In this document: positions 15,264 through 23,661 of the stretch, piece after piece
Layout: each line of letters starts with the position of its first letter
Numbering within the stretch: the first letter of the stretch is position 1
Assembly: GCA_028712845.1 (NCBI GenBank)
Contig: JAQTPO010000002.1
Location: 1-34,612 of the forward strand
Direction of reading: 5' to 3'
Origin: Dehalococcoidales bacterium
Lineage (GTDB): Bacteria; Chloroflexota; Dehalococcoidia; Dehalococcoidales; Fen-1064
DNA: 34,612 nt
Program-made: the position numbers and the translations under genes
The notes under the pieces: generated by a model
Told to the model about the DNA's origin: nothing
Database searches by the model: none
What the model saw: the letters and a program-made list of their open reading frames with translations, nothing else

Positions 15264-16628
15264 AGTATTAATCCCCGTGTCTCCCTTGCCATTTACCATG
15301 TGCTTCCGGGCGGTTTCCTCGACTTCTTTTTTAGCGTATTCTATTTCGCTGACCAGGTCTCTATCTCTGGTACCGAGTTCTTGCTCCATTCTTAAGAGTG
15401 GCTCGATAATTGAATTAACGGCATCTATCCCTTCCCGGGCTGACATGGTACCGATACGGTAAAACACTTCAATACATTCATGTATTACATCTCTCATTTT
15501 ATTGTTAACGGCTCTCTTACCTATCTGCTCCGTCACCATCGCCCAGTTTTTAATCATGCTGACATTTTTCCGGGTAATCATTGCCTCAGCCATAACCGAC
15601 ATGCGGCTAATCAAAAACTTTATTTGCCCTTTTTTCTCCAGCTTAAAAAGTTGGATGGTAAGTTCGCTGATAGTATCGAATATTCTGCCAGCAATAGGTT
15701 CCTCAATATTTGTTTGCGCGATGTTCATTAACGAGTCGATCATCTGCTCGGTAACAGCATCCAGATCCCGCTTCACAGCACTCATACCGATGATATCGAT
15801 GTATTCAATAACCGTGCGTGATAAATCATGGTTGGTGCCTGAGGCCCCGATATCGCCGAAGAAACTGATTATCTGGACTGCAGAATCGTCGTCTTCTTCG
15901 ATAATAGCTTCCCTGCCTAATCTCAAATACTGGTTCAGAAAAAACCTTGTGGTCCACTCCTCATTCGTTCCTTCTACACTCTCCTCATAACGCATATGCA
16001 TCTCGTTGAGAGCTGTCCTGACGGTTTCCCTGTCGCCCCTCTGCATTGATTTTTCAATAATTTCTACCGCCGGCAAAAGGCGGTCCACTTTACTATCTAT
16101 TCTCCCCTTACCTGAAATAAGCATCGATTGGATTGAGGAGAAATATTCTTTATTAATCGACCTTAGAATCCTACCGATTGTCATGTCAGGCTTGAAGTAC
16201 ATCACAGCGATGATGAAGTGAGGAATCAGCATTATGAGACAAAGACTTTGCAACAATAAAGATATATCAGTAAACACCGGGTCGATAGGGGTTTTTATGA
16301 TAGCGATAATATACAGGTCGTAAAGAACAGTACTAATGTAGGTTCCTATCATTGCCCACAGCATGACACTTTTGATATAAGTATTCATAACCCGGTGCGT
16401 GTATTCTTGAGAGGCATACTGGACTCCCATAAGGGTTAAAGAGATAACAATAGCCAGGACAGATAACAGTCCTCCAACCCCGGCACCGACAAATATCCAT
16501 TGTAAAGCCCCCCCATCCTCTGTCAGCTGAATCTGAGGGAATAATCCGGCAACCCGCAGACAGACTAGAACAGCGGTGATGCCTATCATGACAAGTGGTA
16601 TTAACTTTTCTAACCGTTCAATCTTCAT
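15249..16628 (-). CDS. DUF2254-like membrane protein with a long helical cytoplasmic domain
   Basis: 459 residues. Four membrane helices lie at about 9-30, 42-69, 88-111 and 121-145. Between helices 2 and 3 is 'QYASQEYTHRVMNTYIKS', resembling the DUF2254 signature region (after 'QFSPR'). The remainder (150-450) is a charged all-alpha domain, possibly HEAT/TPR-like, with no catalytic motif. Its function is unknown. The gene converges on, and overlaps by 15 bases, the V4R gene, so the two operons may interfere with each other's transcription. The start codon ATG 16628 has only a weak ribosome site (CAGG). Confidence 0.6.
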   Translation of the reverse strand: MKIERLEKLIPLVMIGITAVLVCLRVAGLFPQIQLTEDGGALQWIFVGAGVGGLLSVLAIVISLTLMGVQYASQEYTHRVMNTYIKSVMLWAMIGTYISTVLYDLYIIAIIKTPIDPVFTDISLLLQSLCLIMLIPHFIIAVMYFKPDMTIGRILRSINKEYFSSIQSMLISGKGRIDSKVDRLLPAVEIIEKSMQRGDRETVRTALNEMHMRYEESVEGTNEEWTTRFFLNQYLRLGREAIIEEDDDSAVQIISFFGDIGASGTNHDLSRTVIEYIDIIGMSAVKRDLDAVTEQMIDSLMNIAQTNIEEPIAGRIFDTISELTIQLFKLEKKGQIKFLISRMSVMAEAMITRKNVSMIKNWAMVTEQIGKRAVNNKMRDVIHECIEVFYRIGTMSAREGIDAVNSIIEPLLRMEQELGTRDRDLVSEIEYAKKEVEETARKHMVNGKGDTGINTSDLW

Positions 16629-16703
16629 GCTGTAATTAACCTGACGATAGTGGCTCTATTATAAAATATTCGGATAAATTAAGCTATACAATAGCTATCA
16701 GAT

Positions 16704-16732
16704 TTGACGCTGCCTGGTATTTTCGCTATGCT
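16704..16732 (+). promoter_or_regulatory. Sigma-70 promoter of the first nitronate-monooxygenase-like gene
   Basis: TTGACG (16704-16709), a 17-base spacer and TATGCT (16727-16732). The ATG follows 28 bases later behind AGGAGG (the sequence GTAGGAGGACTTAA precedes it). Confidence 0.5.
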
Positions 16733-16760
16733 CTATCTATGGCTTCGTAGGAGGACTTAA

Positions 16761-17714
16761 ATGAAATGGAAGACCCGTATCACCGAGATGTTTGGCTGCA
16801 AATACCCTATTCTGGAAGGAGCTTATGCCGGATTTGGCAACTGGGAGTTTGCCGCAAGCTGTGCCGAAGCCGGTGTTCATGGTCTTATCACCGCCTCTAC
16901 ATCACGAACGCCGGAGCAACTGCGTGAGGACATCAGGAGTTGCCGGAAGGCGACCAGCGGGTCGTTCGGGGTGAACCTGAGTCTTGGTATTTGCCCCCGC
17001 ATCGATGAAATGCTTGAAGTGTGTATCGAGGAGAAGGTGCCGGTGGAGACGGCCATCTATAAACCGGATTCTCTGGCGCCCCGTATCAAGGAGTCTGGCA
17101 TTCCGTGGATACACAAGACAGCCCGGGTGGTGGACTCACTGCATGCTGTAGAGCTCGGAGCAAACGCCGTCATCGTGGTCGGGCTGGAGGGTGTTGGTTT
17201 CAAGAATCCGAACCAGCTCCCGACTTTTATAAACGTTTCCTGGGGTGCACCGCAGTTCAAGGTGCCCTTCGTCGCAGCCGGCGGTATCGGTGATGCCCGC
17301 GGCTTGCTGGGGGCACTGGCAATGGGAGCTGATGGCATTATGATGGGTACTGCCTTTATGGCTACCGAGGAATGCCCGACTAATGAAACTTCCAAGCAGG
17401 GTATGATTGGTTCCAGACCGGACAATCCCAGACTGCGTTGGAGAGTACTTTCTCATGCCAATCCTGAGGACTATGCAGAGGTGATGCGGAAACGGCGTGA
17501 TTTACCCCTTAAAGAGTGGTTACCGATGCTGGAGCGGATTCAGCCGAAAGCTAAGGACTGGAAAGGCGACCTGAATGTGCCGGAGGCAAGCCATGTGGGC
17601 TCACTGGCGGTGGGAGTGATAAAGAGCGTCCCAACCGTTAAGGAGTTCATCGACAACATGATAAAAGAAGCCGAGGAACTTACTGAGAAATGGGAGTGGA
17701 TTAAGGGGAGATAA
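16761..17714 (+). CDS. Nitronate monooxygenase-like FMN flavoprotein
   Basis: 317 residues, TIM-barrel of the 2-nitropropane dioxygenase/FabK/IMPDH-like superfamily. It opens with the typical 'TRITEMFGCKYPILEGA' (5-21). The FMN phosphate site is Ala-Ala-Gly-Gly-Ile (172-176) with 'GADGIMMGTAFMAT' (189-202). The segment where true nitronate monooxygenases carry the catalytic histidine (Gly-His) reads 'GLEGVGFKNP' (141-150), with no histidine. Nitronate oxidation is therefore unlikely and an NAD(P)H-dependent flavin reductase or enoyl-type reductase role is better supported. Strong promoter and ribosome site; single-gene unit facing the convergent fusion flavoprotein gene. A paralogue lies at 20577-21548. 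Confidence 0.8.
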   Translation: MKWKTRITEMFGCKYPILEGAYAGFGNWEFAASCAEAGVHGLITASTSRTPEQLREDIRSCRKATSGSFGVNLSLGICPRIDEMLEVCIEEKVPVETAIYKPDSLAPRIKESGIPWIHKTARVVDSLHAVELGANAVIVVGLEGVGFKNPNQLPTFINVSWGAPQFKVPFVAAGGIGDARGLLGALAMGADGIMMGTAFMATEECPTNETSKQGMIGSRPDNPRLRWRVLSHANPEDYAEVMRKRRDLPLKEWLPMLERIQPKAKDWKGDLNVPEASHVGSLAVGVIKSVPTVKEFIDNMIKEAEELTEKWEWIKGR

Positions 17715-17991
17715 TTCATCCCAGTCGTGTTTCAGGGATAGACCGGCTCCCTCTAGTCTCCACCACTCCCCGATAAGTTCATTTTTTGCATCGAGTCAGT
17801 GGTATTTTTCACCATTCTTACAGTTTAGCTGCAAAAAACAAGGCGAGGAGTTCAACTTTCTTACAAAGTCTCGTCTTCCTGTTCGGACAGTTTCTGTTTG
17901 ATAAACCAGTGCCTGAAAGAATCTAATCATTTCCGTCACCATAGCACCAAAGATTGCCTACCACCGGCACCCGAAGCCAGAAACTAGACCT
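17715..17991. other. Intergenic between convergent flavoprotein genes, nothing recognised
   Basis: 277 bases between two converging genes. A short TGGT...ACCA inverted repeat near 17800 and scattered T runs could help stop transcription, but no strong hairpin-plus-T terminator is present. No supported gene. Confidence 0.4.
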
Positions 17992-20580
17992 CTATTTCCA
18001 CTTATTTTGTTTAAGAAAGGTTGTATCCCTCCCGAAAAACAATGATAGCGTCCAATCAATTACGATCCTTATCCGGTTGGGGATTCCGGTAATCAGAAAT
18101 AAGTGGGTCATCATAAGAATAAACCGTGGCAATAAACCATATAGACGTATGAAACGGTATTGGAGAACAGCTTTATAGTTCCCCAGATATACCATATCAG
18201 GAGGCTTGGAATAACGATAGGTTATTCTGTTTAAGCCCCGTATGTCAGCCAGAAGGTTGTTAGTGACTATTTTAGCTTGGCGCACAGTCGTATGTGCCTG
18301 AGGCGGTATCGGCCGGCCTGATATCGGGTTTTTGAAGTGAGCACAATCGCCAACGGCATAGACTCCGGGAGCTTCAGGAACCTCCAGATATTCATTCACC
18401 AGTACCCGGCCCATACTATCCTTGGCTATATTAAGTTCAGCAATCTGCGGATTCACGGCGACACCCGGAACCCAGATAACAGTACCTGCAAGTATATTTT
18501 CGCTATTATTAATTTCGATGCCATTCTCCCCGACACGCGTCACTCGTGACCGTAACCTGACCTCGATTCCCATGTCCTTGAGGTATTTCATTACATAGGC
18601 GCCAATCTTAGTATGCATCTCGGTGATAATCTTCGGCGAGGTCTCAACCAGAATAATTCTGATGTTGCTGCGGTCTATCATTTTGTAATATCTGGGCAGA
18701 TTATTACAAACCAGGTCACGTAGTCCGGTCACCACCTGTATGCCAGTATGTTCGCCTCCTGAGACTACAAAGGTAAGTAGCTGCCGTCGCCGCTCGGGGT
18801 TATTTTCAGCGCTGGCTTGTTCAAAGACCCTGATAATATGATTTCTAATCAACATACCGTCATTCAGGGTTTTTAGTGTATATACGTTTTCTCTGTTCGG
18901 ACCTATCGCCGTCATATCGGTAGTGTTGCCAAGCGCCAATACAAGGTAATCGAAGTCCAGTGTTCCCGCAGTGGTGACTACCCGTCGGGCGGCAAGGTCG
19001 ATTTTTTCGACATTGGACTGAACGAAGTTGAAACGGTCTTTCCAGTTCAAACTTCTGACAGGAAAAGCGATATGCCGCGTTTCGATTCTGCCCAATGCCA
19101 CTTCGTGCAGTAACGGAGTGAAAAGAAAGTAGTTCTCATCACTTACCATGGTGATTTCCACATTCTCATTGCGATTCAAAGATGGAACCAGAGACCGCAG
19201 GGTATAAGTGCCACCGAAACCGCTGCCCAGTATTAAGACCTTTCTGCCTCCGACATGCAATTTTCTGGGGGTGGTTTCTCTCTTACGAAATAAGTCACGA
19301 AGACGCTCCAGAAGCCATTCTCTAATAAGCCTGACGATGGAAGCCGGACGAAGTAATCCCCTCATCACATCTCTATACCCGTAGCTTCCGGTAAGCATAC
19401 CCCATGCAGCCTTAGTGAAAGGCTGAGGACCACTCGTATTGTTTTGCTCTATGGCAGTCAACCGGTATTGTGCCAGAAGAAATATCCGTGAATTTTTTGC
19501 CTCGTGGTTTATCGAGAACAACATTTGCCCCCACAGGTTGTCCCTGTCCACACTGCGGAATGTGGGCTGGTAGTGGCGCGCAAAATCCTGGCGGGATACC
19601 CCGTGATAGACTGCCGTATGGGCAGCCTGTCGGGCAGCCAATAGTGATGAGGTGAGACCATCCTGATACAATTTGGAGACGGCAGCATCGCCGATAGCCA
19701 CGAATCTATCGGCAAAGTAATTGCGAGCTGAGCCAACTACTGCCTGCGGTCGACAACCACAGGCGTGTTCATATCGGTCAGGTAGTACATCTCGTACAAT
19801 ATCATAACTTAAGAAATCATCTATCTTGATGGGAGTCCTGCCGCTGCTCAATACGGTAACCGTAACAAATGGTCCTTTGGGTATCAGCCCCCCAAAGACT
19901 ATCCCCAGACGCGGAATCAGAAAACCATGGGCGGTATTGCCCAATCGCGATTCAACCTGGTCGATACCTGCATATAACTCGCACACGGCCATTGTCCGTG
20001 TCTTCGGAGGCACATACTCCAGTCCCGTAATTGGCATGGGTCTTGTATTCACACCGTTAGCGAGTACAACCAGATCACTTTCCAACATCCTGCCGTCCAC
20101 CTCTATTCCGGGATGGGTACCAAGCTCGATTCGAGATACCGTCTGGTTCACTACCGTTATTCCGCGGCTCTGTGCCTGCCCTGAAAGCCAGCCATCGAAG
20201 CCAACAGTTGTATTACCATAAGATAGACGTGGCCCGCCACCACGGTAGATACCGATAATTTCCTTTTCTTTCTCGGGATTGGTGATAGAGATTGAGGTAT
20301 AAGGACTGTGAATGGTGTAGGTTGTTATCCTATTCTGTTTTACTTCCTCGGGTATAGTCAGTCCGAGCTCTTCCAGATTACTGAGTAGAGATACAGAGAG
20401 TATGCCGGCGCAACCCTTGCACCCTTTGGGACCGCCTTCAGCTAAATTACGTTGCTGATAAACAGTGATCTCGGAGCGGACATTTTTCTGCTCTCCGTAA
20501 CGCTGGAGATAGAAGGCAAAAAAAATGCCAGCAGGTCCACCGCCGACGATGGCAACTCGTGAGCCGGTTTCTATTTTCAT
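17992..20580 (-). CDS. Fusion of a geranylgeranyl-reductase-like flavoprotein and a type II NADH dehydrogenase
   Basis: 862 residues with two complete FAD-dependent enzymes. Residues 1-430: FAD site 'VAIVGGGPAGIFFA' (9-22), a Cys-Lys-Gly-Cys pair (54, 57) near the flavin and 'FVAIGDAAV' (293-301), as in geranylgeranyl-reductase/p-hydroxybenzoate-hydroxylase-fold proteins. Residues 444-862: 'VLILGSGFGGTY' (448-459), the NADH-binding region around 'VSGGEHTG' (606-613), 'YAVGDCAHF' (741-749) and a C-terminal amphipathic end (about 805-850), as in single-subunit quinone-reducing NADH dehydrogenases. A basic linker (431-443) joins the halves. The N-terminal half could reduce an isoprenoid or lipid, with electrons tied to NADH/quinone by the second half. 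The start overlaps the previous gene as ATGA. Confidence 0.8.
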   Translation of the reverse strand: MKIETGSRVAIVGGGPAGIFFAFYLQRYGEQKNVRSEITVYQQRNLAEGGPKGCKGCAGILSVSLLSNLEELGLTIPEEVKQNRITTYTIHSPYTSISITNPEKEKEIIGIYRGGGPRLSYGNTTVGFDGWLSGQAQSRGITVVNQTVSRIELGTHPGIEVDGRMLESDLVVLANGVNTRPMPITGLEYVPPKTRTMAVCELYAGIDQVESRLGNTAHGFLIPRLGIVFGGLIPKGPFVTVTVLSSGRTPIKIDDFLSYDIVRDVLPDRYEHACGCRPQAVVGSARNYFADRFVAIGDAAVSKLYQDGLTSSLLAARQAAHTAVYHGVSRQDFARHYQPTFRSVDRDNLWGQMLFSINHEAKNSRIFLLAQYRLTAIEQNNTSGPQPFTKAAWGMLTGSYGYRDVMRGLLRPASIVRLIREWLLERLRDLFRKRETTPRKLHVGGRKVLILGSGFGGTYTLRSLVPSLNRNENVEITMVSDENYFLFTPLLHEVALGRIETRHIAFPVRSLNWKDRFNFVQSNVEKIDLAARRVVTTAGTLDFDYLVLALGNTTDMTAIGPNRENVYTLKTLNDGMLIRNHIIRVFEQASAENNPERRRQLLTFVVSGGEHTGIQVVTGLRDLVCNNLPRYYKMIDRSNIRIILVETSPKIITEMHTKIGAYVMKYLKDMGIEVRLRSRVTRVGENGIEINNSENILAGTVIWVPGVAVNPQIAELNIAKDSMGRVLVNEYLEVPEAPGVYAVGDCAHFKNPISGRPIPPQAHTTVRQAKIVTNNLLADIRGLNRITYRYSKPPDMVYLGNYKAVLQYRFIRLYGLLPRFILMMTHLFLITGIPNRIRIVIDWTLSLFFGRDTTFLKQNKWK

Positions 20581-21548
20581 CCCACACCCATTTTTTTGAG
20601 TCGCTGCATAACGGGTTTAGACTGGCTGATAATTTCTTCTATTATATCCTTAACACTCGGTATTTCATGTATTAACCCGACAGCCTGGCTGATGGGAATC
20701 ATGGCATCGCTGGTGTCCCCGGTAGTATAGGATCGAGCCGCCCTGTCCCCTCTTACCATCGGCAATATCTCCTCGAGTGTGGCGCCTTTAGTTTCCATTT
20801 CCAACAATTTTTCTACGTACTCACTCCTGGCACATCTTCTGGGAGTATTTATGGCACGATTGACGACAATGGTATCGTTTTCATGGAGTTGTAACATCTG
20901 TTCTTTAATATTCTGATGTATATTACATTCCTTGCTTGCCATAAACCGTGTGCCCATCAACACTCCCTCAGCACCCAGAGCTAAAGCAGCGACAAAACCA
21001 CGCGCATCCGCAATCCCTCCTGCCGCTATTACGGGAACCTTTATCTCATCGGCTGCGACAGGAATACGGACCATTGATGTTACATCTTCCAGTCCGATTA
21101 CTCCGGTAGCCTCATAGCCAATGATGGTTACCGCATCTACACCTACTCGCTCTGCTGTCTTGATGTCTCTTGTCCTCGTGGCTCTGTGCATTATTTTCAC
21201 CCCGGCATCTTTCAGCATCTTCATATATGGCTCCGGACTTCGTCCCGAGGTCTCGATGATGTTTACCCCTTCCTCGATAGCGGCAGCGAAATAGGCTTCA
21301 TAATTTATCGGACGAATGGTCGGTAACAAGGTGACATTTACCGCAAAAGGTTTATCGGTCAGGCTCTTTGTCTTCCGTATTTCTTCCCGGAGCTCTTTTG
21401 GACCGGGAAGACTGACCGAAACGAGAATGCCAAGTCCACCGGCATTGGAGATCGCCGCAACAAACTCCGCTTTCGAGAGATATGCCATCGGCCCGGCAAG
21501 TATGGGATACTTTATGCCAAACAACTCGGTAACTCTGGTCTTAAACAC
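20577..21548 (-). CDS. Nitronate monooxygenase-like FMN flavoprotein
   Basis: 323 residues from a GTG start with AAGGAGGT well placed upstream. It opens 'TRVTELFGIKYPILAGPM' (4-21), has 'FAVNVTL' (68-74) and the FMN phosphate site 'AAGGIADARG' (175-184) with 'GAEGVLMGTRFMAS' (192-205). As in the paralogue at 16761-17714, the catalytic histidine region reads 'GYEATGVIGLED' without histidine, so a flavin- or enoyl-reductase-like activity is likelier than nitronate oxidation. The stop codon overlaps the ATG of the fusion flavoprotein (ATGA). The two are translationally coupled and probably act in one redox pathway. Confidence 0.8.
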   Translation of the reverse strand: MFKTRVTELFGIKYPILAGPMAYLSKAEFVAAISNAGGLGILVSVSLPGPKELREEIRKTKSLTDKPFAVNVTLLPTIRPINYEAYFAAAIEEGVNIIETSGRSPEPYMKMLKDAGVKIMHRATRTRDIKTAERVGVDAVTIIGYEATGVIGLEDVTSMVRIPVAADEIKVPVIAAGGIADARGFVAALALGAEGVLMGTRFMASKECNIHQNIKEQMLQLHENDTIVVNRAINTPRRCARSEYVEKLLEMETKGATLEEILPMVRGDRAARSYTTGDTSDAMIPISQAVGLIHEIPSVKDIIEEIISQSKPVMQRLKKMGVG

Positions 21549-21614
21549 GATTCCCGACCTCCTTTTAAAATCCTTTATGGTATATTATCCGTAAACCATC
21601 CGGCAATTAGTAGC

Positions 21615-22559
21615 TTAGTGGATACCATATGAAAGTAATTCAACATTTATGCCGCCGGTGCCGCTTTCTACTGTTTTGATATTCATCTTGGTTTTATCCG
21701 ATGACCACGAAGTACTTAGTACACTGCCCTGTTCATCATATCTAACTATCTTAAAGCATCTGAAGGTACCCGCCGGCACGGTAATATCCTCTATTTTCTC
21801 CACCTTATCGATGGTAGTGCGTTTGTTAGTTTGGGTTTGTGTCTGTCCCGCCGCGTTAGTGATGGTATTTTCCGTAGTTATCATCCTGTATTCCGCACCG
21901 ACTGCTGTGGGGTACAGAGTTGAACCGGAAATTTCATGAGAAAATGCGGTTACCGCAACAAACGACATGTCATTAATCTTACCAGACATCTGCGTTTTAA
22001 CCTCTTGCATCGTCGCCTTCTCATATTTTGCAATGGCAGAGCTCACAATTCCCTGAAATGCAGGCTCAAATGTAACCTGCATCGCATAACAGTTTTTACC
22101 GTTGGTAACATCCTCACCCGTCACCTCCATGGTGACATTGTACTCGAAGTCATCAACCGTCCACTTTACTACCCATTTATCCCCGATCGATAACACGGGT
22201 AATATCCCTTCCTTAACTACCAGCGTCCTGGTTAAACCATTGATTTCAACATCGCAACTGGGACCGACATCCCTTTTGAAGGTGAAGGTTACTGTCTCTA
22301 TAGCACCGCCGATAAGAGAAATATTTTTACTTTGCAGCTCTGCTCCATTGATTTTCAAAACGGCAGTGCAAATGCCTTCCAGTTGTCCGATATTCTTCAC
22401 TTTCGCCGTAGCAGTGACCTCCTGCCAGACTTCTGCTTCAGCCGGACTCAGAACAAGGTCGCTAAAAGTAAATTCAGCGGGCTTTTTAGCGCAACTGAGA
22501 GAAGCAATGGATGAACATAACAAAACAACTGTCAGAACTGTGGCAAAGCATTTTTTCAT
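21615..22559 (-). CDS. Putative lipoprotein with a CARDB-like domain
   Basis: About 314 residues from ATG 22559. AGGAGG (22571-22576 complement) is 11 bases before it and 8 before an in-frame TTG at 22562, so the start may be one codon longer. A hydrophobic signal (4-20) ends in 'SLSC', a degenerate lipobox, after which the chain would be lipid-anchored outside the membrane. Residues 30-115 look like a CARDB/Ig-type domain ('LSPAEAEVWQEVTATAKVKNIG'). The rest, about 120-314, resembles DUF3108-like beta-rich domains ('GDKWVVKW', 'VPAGTFRCFKI'). Probably a cell-envelope protein; no ligand or partner can be named. Confidence 0.65.
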   Translation of the reverse strand: MKKCFATVLTVVLLCSSIASLSCAKKPAEFTFSDLVLSPAEAEVWQEVTATAKVKNIGQLEGICTAVLKINGAELQSKNISLIGGAIETVTFTFKRDVGPSCDVEINGLTRTLVVKEGILPVLSIGDKWVVKWTVDDFEYNVTMEVTGEDVTNGKNCYAMQVTFEPAFQGIVSSAIAKYEKATMQEVKTQMSGKINDMSFVAVTAFSHEISGSTLYPTAVGAEYRMITTENTITNAAGQTQTQTNKRTTIDKVEKIEDITVPAGTFRCFKIVRYDEQGSVLSTSWSSDKTKMNIKTVESGTGGINVELLSYGIH

Positions 22560-22655
22560 CAAGGGGGAGACCTCCTTTTTTGAATACGGATGAGTTGTAT
22601 TGTACTGAGTTCAACAAGTTTATGCAATAAGTCTATTACAGGCAATGGCGTTAGG

Positions 22656-23390
22656 TTATAGCGTCTGATTTGTGCCGGTTAGCGGTCTGGTGATGATAAG
22701 CTTTTCGGGATAGCCTTTGCGGTTCAACCAGTCCAGTGCTTTTCTGGTATCACTGGCAACACGTGATTTATCATTATGCTTAATACGGTACTGGAAAAGC
22801 CAGTAGGTGAATTCCTTCAACTCACTAAGGCTGATAGACCGGAGAAGACGGTAATGTTTCACCCTGCGGAATTGCTCCAGTAAGACAGGCTGAGTTTCCC
22901 CATAAATACGTAGAAAAGCCTCGGCAGTGGTATCTTCTTCCTTTGTTAAACCGGCGAGGCGGCGCTCCTTACGTACTTCTTCTTTCACCGATAGCAATAA
23001 TGCCTCTTCCACGGTAATGCCATAAAAATAATTCAAATACTGCCGGTATTTCGCAGAACCAAGCAATTCCTGAAACTGCTCTTTTGTTATGTCAAGCGGG
23101 GGCTTTCCCCTGAGCAAAAAATCGGACTTCTCTTTCTCCGGAAGCAAACTATCGACTGCCTCGCAGAGACGTTCTGCCAGCAACTGCCAGTCCAGTGCAG
23201 AACCATCGATAAGATACTGATAATGGCGCCCTTGATATGTCTCCTCAGCGGAGCTCCATTGCCCGACAGCTTCAAGCAAACCCAAATACCAGTGCCTGCC
23301 GGAGGCAATTGCCCCGCGGAAACGCCGGATTACCTCATCATCTAGTGAGGTCAACTGTGATGACGTTTTTTCACTTTCGGGTTTGCTCAC
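22656..23390 (-). CDS. Conserved-looking soluble protein of unknown function
   Basis: 244 residues from GTG 23390, preceded by GGGGAG at 7 bases, and overlapping the upstream helix-hairpin-helix gene by 20 bases. It is charged and largely helical, with aromatic clusters ('GRHWYLGLLEAVGQW', 'EFTYWLFQYRIKH'), no membrane segment, signal peptide or metal motif. I do not recognise the family. It is the third gene of the secA transcription unit, so it may be expressed with the general secretion ATPase. The overlap with the HhH gene argues that those two are co-translated. Confidence 0.6.
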   Translation of the reverse strand: MSKPESEKTSSQLTSLDDEVIRRFRGAIASGRHWYLGLLEAVGQWSSAEETYQGRHYQYLIDGSALDWQLLAERLCEAVDSLLPEKEKSDFLLRGKPPLDITKEQFQELLGSAKYRQYLNYFYGITVEEALLLSVKEEVRKERRLAGLTKEEDTTAEAFLRIYGETQPVLLEQFRRVKHYRLLRSISLSELKEFTYWLFQYRIKHNDKSRVASDTRKALDWLNRKGYPEKLIITRPLTGTNQTL

Positions 23391-23661
23391 TTGCAGTCTC
23401 CCCGATTTCTGCCTTCAATTTTTCGTAGAACTGAAGTTTGCCGGTAGCAAGCAGTTCGGTAATTTTCTTGGCGATAGCTTCACCCACACCGGGAATTTCC
23501 CTCAATTTACCTTCACTGACAAGCTGGGATAATTCCACCTGTAACTTCTCAATTTCATCCGCCACTTTCCGGTACGCCCGAACTTTGAACCAGTTTTCCT
23601 TCTTCTTCCCCATCATGTCGGCTATATCCCGGAAGACAGCGGCTATTTCACGATTGTTCAT
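23371..23661 (-). CDS. Stand-alone helix-hairpin-helix protein like the N-terminus of DNA polymerase X
   Basis: 96 residues matching the first domain of bacterial family X polymerases (PolX): 'IAAVFRDIADMM' (6-17), 'KVRAYRKVADEIEKL' (26-40) and the DNA-binding hairpin 'LREIPGVGEAIAKKITELL' (53-71). The nucleotidyl-transferase and PHP domains that normally follow are absent, and the next gene is unrelated. It is thus a short DNA-binding protein rather than a polymerase. It begins inside the secA stop (ATGA overlap) and ends inside the next gene. A DNA-repair or DNA-binding role is inferred from the fold; the coupling to secA is unexplained. Confidence 0.75.
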   Translation of the reverse strand: MNNREIAAVFRDIADMMGKKKENWFKVRAYRKVADEIEKLQVELSQLVSEGKLREIPGVGEAIAKKITELLATGKLQFYEKLKAEIGETASEQTRK

